From Arctopsyche grandis (taxonomy: Eukaryota; Arthropoda; Insecta; Trichoptera; Hydropsychidae): a DNA stretch of 64,000 bases. Of the stretch, positions 57,051 through 64,000 are shown piece after piece. The translations under genes were made by a program, and so were the position numbers. The notes under the pieces are model-generated. The model was not told where the DNA came from and did not search any database. It saw nothing but the letters and a program-made list of their open reading frames with translations. Location of the stretch: positions 18,775,685-18,839,684 of the forward strand of contig NC_135356.1 in the NCBI RefSeq assembly GCF_051622035.1, read 5' to 3'. Every line of letters starts with the position of its first letter. The stretch's first letter is position 1.

Positions 57051-57886
57051 TTCATTTAATTGTGTTTCATACAAACATTACAAATCAGTTACATTTTAAT
57101 TTCAAAGATCTACGTATAACATTAGGAAATTAGGAAAACACACACACATATATAAATAAATGTGTGTGTGTATCTAGAAAATTGTTACAAATTGTTTCAA
57201 GTCTGAGAAATATAAAGATGTGTATTTAAAAACATAACAATGAAAATGAAACAAATAAACAATAAATCGCGAACGTTCTGTAAATTCTGCGAAATAATAA
57301 AAATTTCAGTTTTGAAAACTTAAAATACGTTTGCTTGTTAGTATCTTTCATTTAAAAGGAAATCTTTGGTATGGCATCAGAAATGAAATTATAATATAAC
57401 ACAGTCATTTAAAATGCCTTGTACATATATGTATGTACGTAACTATAATATAATAATATATGTATGTTAAGTAAAAAACAAAGATTTGTATTATATATTT
57501 GTAGTTGGTAAACAATAACACGTAAGTACATAATATCTTGGGATTTATGTTTATAAGCATTTCAAATGGAATATTATCTACTTCAATTTTTAATGAAATT
57601 TGTATTTGTTTTATTGGTTTGTTTCTTTTTCGATTTGTAAAGAAATGAAGCATCAATCTCACACACGATTTACCCAATACACTTAACACATACTACATAA
57701 TATAATATAACTATATAAATTTAGTACAATGCTATTTATGTATATTAAATTTAAAGTGTAGATTGATATAATATTAATATATCTTATAATAAATGTTTTA
57801 ACATGAAGAATTTATATGTGTATAACGGCAATTACTTTGTAAGTAAAATAACTTTTCTCTTTATAAATTTATAATATATATACCTG

Positions 57887-57888
<2 letters not shown>

Positions 57889-57969
<81 letters not shown>
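57889..57969. repeat. (AT)n microsatellite
   Basis: About 81 bp of alternating AT directly before an inverted repeat. Confidence 0.95.
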
Positions 57970-57972
<3 letters not shown>

Positions 57973-57979
57973 GTATATA

Positions 57980-58030
57980 TATAAAGTCTGATTATATAAT
58001 ATACTCGATAATATATAATCAGACTTTATA
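57980..58030. repeat. Perfect 19-bp inverted repeat, 13-base loop
   Basis: TATAAAGTCTGATTATATA at 57980-57998 is the exact inverse of TATATAATCAGACTTTATA at 58012-58030. It lies between two convergent genes. It could be a tiny transposon, a hairpin in the TrpA1 transcript tail, or chance within AT-rich DNA. Confidence 0.7.
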
Positions 58031-59512
58031 AATAGTTTTAATTATTCATTCCATTTATAAACAAAATTACATGAATGAGAGATTTAATTTGAAAAAAACA
58101 ATGAGCATTATTTTAATGAGAAACTACTACATTTGACATTACACCTAGGTATATTGAACATTGAAATATGTAGACAATATCTTAACAAATTTTAGTTATA
58201 TTTAGATTATTTTTAAGATTTATTACGACTAATAAAGTATTGAAAAATGTAATAAAACAAATAGTAACAAAATATGTACATACATACATACACATGTATG
58301 TACATATATACTTAATAAAGCAAATGCTGGAAAAGTTAAATGAAAACCTTCATGCATAATAAAACTAATAATTCCATTCCTAAATAGAATTTTTATAAAG
58401 ATATTTTAATATAATAGCTTTTTGATTATCAAAGAATAATAATAAATGAATAAAGAATATATGTAATTAACAAAAAAAATCTGAATACATCTCAAAGAAT
58501 AGGAAAACATCAATAAAATAATTATCAAATAACAAAATTAAAATACATGTACATATAAAAGTATAAAATTCTATTTAAAATGGCCGACCTATTGCCATTG
58601 CTGCTTCACCATGTGGATAAAACTTAGAATAAGTCACAAAGCATGTACATACGGATATTAATCCATTAATAGTTTGTTCCTTTCTTGAGTGAATTGAAAG
58701 TAATATAAAGAGATATAATCATTATAATAAAAATTTATTGATGCATTCCGATTTTTTAAGGCAATGATTTTTCAAAAAAAGATTGAGTTATGTAACTTAA
58801 AATTAAACACATTTAATACTGACCGCAAGATAAAAACCACTATTGAATGTATTTGATTTGTCCACTTTACGACATTTACGTATGTGTTGTTAACTAATTT
58901 GAAATTGAAATAGATTTATCTTACGGCCAGTATGTAAAATAAAACGAATACACGAATTTAAAAACAGTGAAATGCCAATAGAATAATTCAAGTCATATTT
59001 GTTGACCGAATATACACGCATGCAGGTAACATACGATATAGAAACACTTGTTTGTGATATCAATGGCATGCAATAGCTGATATACACTTGGATATATGTA
59101 GTCTAAGTCCACCTAGTTAGATAAATTCGAATCGGTAAAAGTTCCCCGTAAAAAGTCACAATTGCGTGATTGAAATTGACAGTGGCTATTACAAAACTAT
59201 GATTTAACTTGGTCGAAATTGGTCCACGAATACTTCGAAATTCGGCACACCCGGTTTGAAGTTCGATATTTTAATCATTCTAAATCTTTACTGTTTAGAT
59301 ATTTATAATTCACAATTGAAATTTTTGAAGCACATATCAAAAATATTATCATAAGGCTATCAATGGAAAATTATCGCATTTAATAGACCAATAAGTGTCT
59401 TTAAAAATTAAACAAACATTTACACACGATGTATTGTATGTAACTAATGATTTCATGGAATTTTTTTTCAATCATATTAAAAAAAAAACACACAAATATA
59501 TAAATGTATATG

Positions 59513-59516
<4 letters not shown>

Positions 59517-59581
<65 letters not shown>
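59517..59581. repeat. (AT)n microsatellite
   Basis: About 65 bp of alternating AT. Confidence 0.95.
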
Positions 59582-59584
<3 letters not shown>

Positions 59585-60511
59585 GTTGAATGCAATAATA
59601 TTTTGTTGATTGTGTAATGAATAAATTTCAATACGCTTATATTTCAATTAAAAGTTGCTAATACTTAGCAACTGTTTGTTTGTATAATAATAAACAATTT
59701 TCTGCAAGGTGATTGAAAGCATGCAGGTATGATAAAATGTTTGGGGATTATTTAATAATGCAATAAGAATACTAAGAAAATAATAAATCTTAAGTTCACT
59801 TGTAACAATTATGGAATTCTTTTTTTAACAGTGAATATATAAATTTACTTATAATTACTAAACAATACACTAAAAAATTATATAGAAAGCCACAATGGAA
59901 GAAATTGGCAATGTGAAAGTATGTACGTATGTATGTGTGAGTTCAATAAATTATCATCTCATTTCACATATGCTTCAACCCTTGTGACTCTTTATATAGA
60001 AACAAAACTGAGTTGTAGCGCATCTCGAAAGAGTTGTACATACATATGTATGTATGTCGATTGAATTTAGAAAGGTGATATGAATCTTCAAAGTCACTAC
60101 AACTGAGTTATGCAAATGCAACACACATCATAAAATTAAAAATAATAAAGTGAGGTCGTAATAGTAATCATCGCGTTAAAAAAAAAACAACGAATTGTAT
60201 TTTTAAAGATCACAAATCATAAAATCTAAATAAATTGACGAATTTGTCATAAAATGCAGAGATCATTGGTATCATACACTTATTGGTAAATTGACCAGTT
60301 TGTCTTAAATTTAATTAAGTGACAGAAAATATTTTGGAAATATATGACTTCTCGTCTTTTACGTTTAAATTATAAACATCGAACATTGAGAAAAAATATA
60401 TAAGAATATGAATATGAACATGTGTATACATACACGCATACATATGTGTGTGTATGTATGCATGCACGTATGTATACACACAAATATTAATGATAAAATT
60501 ATAAGTGAATC

Positions 60512-63500
60512 TTAATCTAGGTTTTGAGTTGGAGTAAAATTTAATTCTGTTGTGTCACTACTATCAGTTACAGTATTTTCATAGTCAAGTTGTATGGATT
60601 CTAAAACTTGTTTTTGTTCCTCGTGCTCCATCTGTGAAAAAATATTTGACACTGATCAAAAGCGGGTTTAGAAAACGAATAAAAAAGGTAAAAAAAGGTT
60701 TTCGATATTATAAAACGATACTATTATAATTGGGCCTTGTAGAATTATGATGTTACAAAGCTGTCGCTACATATAGATCTATTCAATTTGGATTTTAAGG
60801 TGTGTATGTTAAATAGATGAGATAGTGATGAGGTTTTAATACCATGAAAAATAGACATATATATAGATATATGTACATATATACATATATATGTATATAA
60901 TGCAGTTCTGTTTAATGAAACCAAACCACATAAGTAATATTTCGGTGATTGTAACATCAAGAATTCTCTAATACATCGTAATAGCAAAGTTTTAGGGGCT
61001 TTCTTTTACATTGTAAGAAAGTCATGAATATATGAGACGTTATAATTGAAAGTGGCATAAGTCCACTTTGCTTCATTTCGACATATATTTCGCAAATCAT
61101 TATATTTAATGATACTGGTGAGCCTGCTTTTCCGAGATTCTGGACATATCGAATTAAAATAAGTGAAAATTTGTGAATAAATCAAACAGAAATAGTGTTT
61201 TTGGAACTGAAGATTGAACTTCCGCCACTTTCAAATATTACGGCTCATACGTGGATATCAAAAATTTACTCGTGCGGCTAAGATTTTAGTTCGAACTTCT
61301 ATTAGTTGAGGAATGGCATCAGTTATTAGTAGTTATTAGTAGTGGTACGGCAAGTTTAGTGATACCCATAATTTTGGTAACACTTGTGGCGAAAAGATTT
61401 TTATTCAATTCATTAAACTTGGCTTTTTTTTTTTACTGAACATCCATGATAATTTTTGTATGTTTAGTTTTATAATTGGGTGTATATTAGAGTTTCTAAT
61501 GCGAATATTCGAATATATTCGGCCTATTTTTAACTATTCGTTATTCGAATATTTGAGCAATTATTCGAATAATATTCGTGAAATTTTAATAAAATATTTT
61601 ACAAATTTAGAATATTTTTAACATAATACAATTTTATTTTTAACTCGAAATGTGTAACGCAACAGTGTATTGTGTGAAAGACCTATTATTCGTCGACTCG
61701 GAGTCATTTTATCGCCTTAGTGCAATGGATTCGTGGAACTTGACATTGGAATTCCTCGCATTAGAAATTGAACTTATGTATTTTTCGAAAGAAAACTTTT
61801 TGCAGCGTTTATTTGAAACGGAAACGAAAATACAGTCTGAAGCGGGAACGCAATTTTTATGGATAAGCAGAAATATTTCGTTTCATTTATGTTGTTTTGA
61901 ACTTCAGTTATGTTTCAGAGTTCGTAGTGATACGATATCGATTCGGGTATCTTTTTTCAAATTAAATAAATTAATTAAACGCGCATCCACGTTATAAAAG
62001 TACGTTTTTCAAATTCCAAGATAATTCCAAAAGGTTAAAAAAAGATTTCAAGTACTTGGATAACTTTAAAAACCGAACCGAAGCTTTAGATATCCTTCTA
62101 ATGAAAGAGTGTTCTCCATTTCAGGAATAATAAAAAAAAAGTATGGGGGAGATTAAAGTTTGAAACATTTAATTATTTATTATTAACGCATTATTATTTT
62201 TAAAATTAAAATAAAGTTTATGTATGACGATAAATTTACTTTTTCTTTTTAATATACATATGCGGACCACTCCTTTTAATCATTATAAAAAAATGGCAGA
62301 AGAAACAGTGGTGTTTATTTTTTATTGTGGCACTTGTGCAGTTGTGAATCAGGGTCAATGGAAAACTCATTAATGATGTGATATGATTTTTGATGTTTCG
62401 TCGGTTTCTTTATTTATGACGCACTCCTTTTAATTATTTTGAATTAATATTTCACACTGTTTTCTATTGTTTAAAACTATTCGAATATATTCGAATATTT
62501 CGAATTTTACTATTCGATATTCGAACAGTTGATGAAATCGAATAATGGGAAACTCTAGTGTATGTATATTATGTATGAGCAAGCACATTTATGTTTATGA
62601 TTTCTGATGTTAAAAGCCAACCATGCACACGAAACATGTAACATGTAACATGAAATACATATGATAAGATGATGAAAGAAAAGTAATATAAAGCATATAA
62701 ATAATATAGAGCATATACTATTTTACGTCATACTGAAAACAATAGTTTATGTTCAGTCTCTTTGATTTGAATAGCTTTAAAAATATGAATGTGTATTGAT
62801 TTTCATTTTACTTCAGAAAAATTGTATAAAAAATGCATACACATATACCAGTATGTATGTATAATATATTGAAAATTGACAATAACACATGCTAAATGCG
62901 ACATCACTTTTTCTATCGGAGAAATATTTACGCAGACATATACATATACATATATATGTATACATCTGTAGGAGACAAACAATACTCGAAACTATAATTA
63001 GTAGTAAGAAGATTATACATAGTATGTATATATTTTTAAATATCACAAATCTGTAAGCGTTTTCAAAATAACCACAAGTTTTAGTACCAAACTTAAGCAC
63101 AACCTTTGATTTGTGTTTTAATTTCATTTCAAGTTTGGATGTATAAATATTAAAAAATAGTAGAATTTATATAAAAATATACTTCACGAGATAAAAATAT
63201 AGATTTTATTTTAAACGATGGACTGCATTTGAAAGAAATTTAAAATAAAATCCGACCACCCTAAAGAGTTAAAAGATGTTGAAATGTATTTTAGAATTTA
63301 ATACGGCTGATGGTCGAAATATTCAAGAGGGTTATTTACAATTATGTCAGATAAGTTTTGCTGTTGATCGTCTTCATAATATTCATTCTGGGTGTTCAAA
63401 TTCAGAACGTTATCATCCATCTCGATCATGCTGGACTCCAAAGCGGCCAGAGATCGAGGAACCACTTCGCACAAGTCTGAAATGTGAGTCGACAATTTAT

Positions 63501-64000
63501 TAATTTTATACTTCAAAGTATGTACAAACATATGTACTTTCAAATTATAAATATGTATTTTACCTGAATTGGGATCGGTCAGCTGGTTGATGTACTTGTC
63601 GAAACTTTGGCCAGGAATGTTTTGATCGTTCAGTGGACATTGTTGGTTGTTGGGATCTAGCACATCGTTGTTATCGAAAATAGTTTCCAAATTTGGTATT
63701 AAATCGGACGATGAAACCGTTGAAGGAATTTTCCTTTTTGAGGCAGACGTTTCTCCCAAATCTTGACTACTTCTTTTGATTCCACTCAAATAATTAACAA
63801 AAGAATCAGTCTCGAGGTAATTTTCGTCTGGGTGGAAAATATCAAGTGAGTTCAAAATCGGGTCAGTGTTCAAAATGATTTCAGGAGTCAAAACGACTTC
63901 GGAACTCATAATAGTTTCGCAGTTTAAGCCGGTTTCAGGATTCAGAACCGCTTCCGGATTCAGAATGGTTTCTGCGTTTAGAATGATTTCTGGATTTAGA
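60512..64000 (-). CDS. Unrecognised acidic protein gene, 3' part (open at window edge)
   Basis: I do not recognise this gene. Supported exons on the minus strand: 64000(open)-63564, then 63476-63298 ending in TAA, or 63476-63340 spliced to 60631-60512 ending in TAA. The exon 63564 donor is CAG/GTAAAA and the next acceptor ACATTTCAG; the reading frame is continuous. A donor ATT/GTAAAT at 63340 and the acceptor TTTTTTCACAG before 60631 are both phase 0, giving an alternative tail MEHEEQKQVLESIQLDYEN...TQNLD in place of VNNPLEYFDHQPY. The visible protein starts with about nine hexapeptide repeats (LNPEII, LNAETI, LNPEAV, LNPETG), then a Ser/Asp/Asn-rich stretch with KRKIPS, then LCEVVPRSLAALESSMIEMD, a possible short helix. 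It is strongly acidic and has no membrane segment or signal peptide. It is convergent with TrpA1. The start lies beyond the window. Confidence 0.6.
61488..62557. mobile_element. hAT-like element in the minus-strand gene's intron
   Basis: Ends TAGAGTTTCTAATGCGAATA and inverted ATAATGGGAAACTCTA; flanks GTGTATAT and GTGTATGT agree at 7 of 8 positions. Both subterminal regions are full of ATTCGAATA palindromes. A 115-codon plus-strand frame (61650-61997) has no recognisable transposase motif. Confidence 0.7.

Larger units (their letters stand above)
57051..60511. other. Region between the convergent TrpA1 and minus-strand gene
   Basis: AT-rich, no supported gene. It has two (AT)n arrays (57889-57969, 59517-59581), a perfect 19-bp inverted repeat (57980-58030) and palindromic ATACGCACATATGTGTG-like runs near 60430-60480. 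Confidence 0.5.

Noticed and set aside
61650..61997. 115-codon plus-strand frame as a gene
   Set aside because: Lies wholly inside a hAT-like element, has no recognised motif, and no splice support.

Overview
The window is AT-rich nuclear DNA of an insect. It has spliceosomal genes with GT-AG introns from 56 bp to several kb, very many short ATACATATGTACATA-type runs, (AT)n arrays and a dense load of small DNA transposons. Two genes are recognisable from the protein families alone: the ecdysone-pathway nuclear receptor E78 and a full TRPA1 cation channel. A third, unrecognised minus-strand gene runs off the right edge. Canonical TRPA1 is absent from bees and wasps, which argues against Hymenoptera; I cannot name the order.

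Layout. 1-3663: non-coding sequence upstream of the first visible E78 exon. 3664-11106: the last six coding exons of E78 (+), covering the DNA-binding domain, hinge and ligand-binding domain; the 5' coding exons lie outside or were not recognised. 11107-37300: a 26-kb gene-poor stretch made largely of transposon relics (hAT elements, foldback elements, tRNA-derived SINEs, a solo LTR, a mariner relic, minisatellites). 37300-37430: a candidate TATA/Inr promoter and non-coding first exon, probably of TrpA1. 41912-56699: the complete TrpA1 coding region (+), 20 exons totalling 3,570 bp (1,189 codons plus stop), with an ankyrin-repeat N-terminus, six membrane segments, pore and C-terminal coiled coil. 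Its introns hold an LTR retrotransposon nested in a foldback element, hAT MITEs and a very GC-rich minisatellite. 56700-60511: the space between TrpA1 and the convergent minus-strand gene. 60512-64000: that gene, partial, with a hexapeptide-repeat segment at the window edge.

The two known genes do not work in one pathway: E78 is a transcription factor of the ecdysone response, and TRPA1 is a plasma-membrane sensor for heat and electrophiles. The most distinctive content is the mobile DNA. At least four unrelated palindromic foldback families each have 9-bp target duplications. About ten hAT elements have exact or near-exact 8-bp duplications, some nested in others. One LTR family is present both as a solo LTR and as a non-autonomous element without recognisable pol. 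A SINE family ends in a conserved hairpin, and a dispersed repeat carries many ACCGGAAGT motifs.
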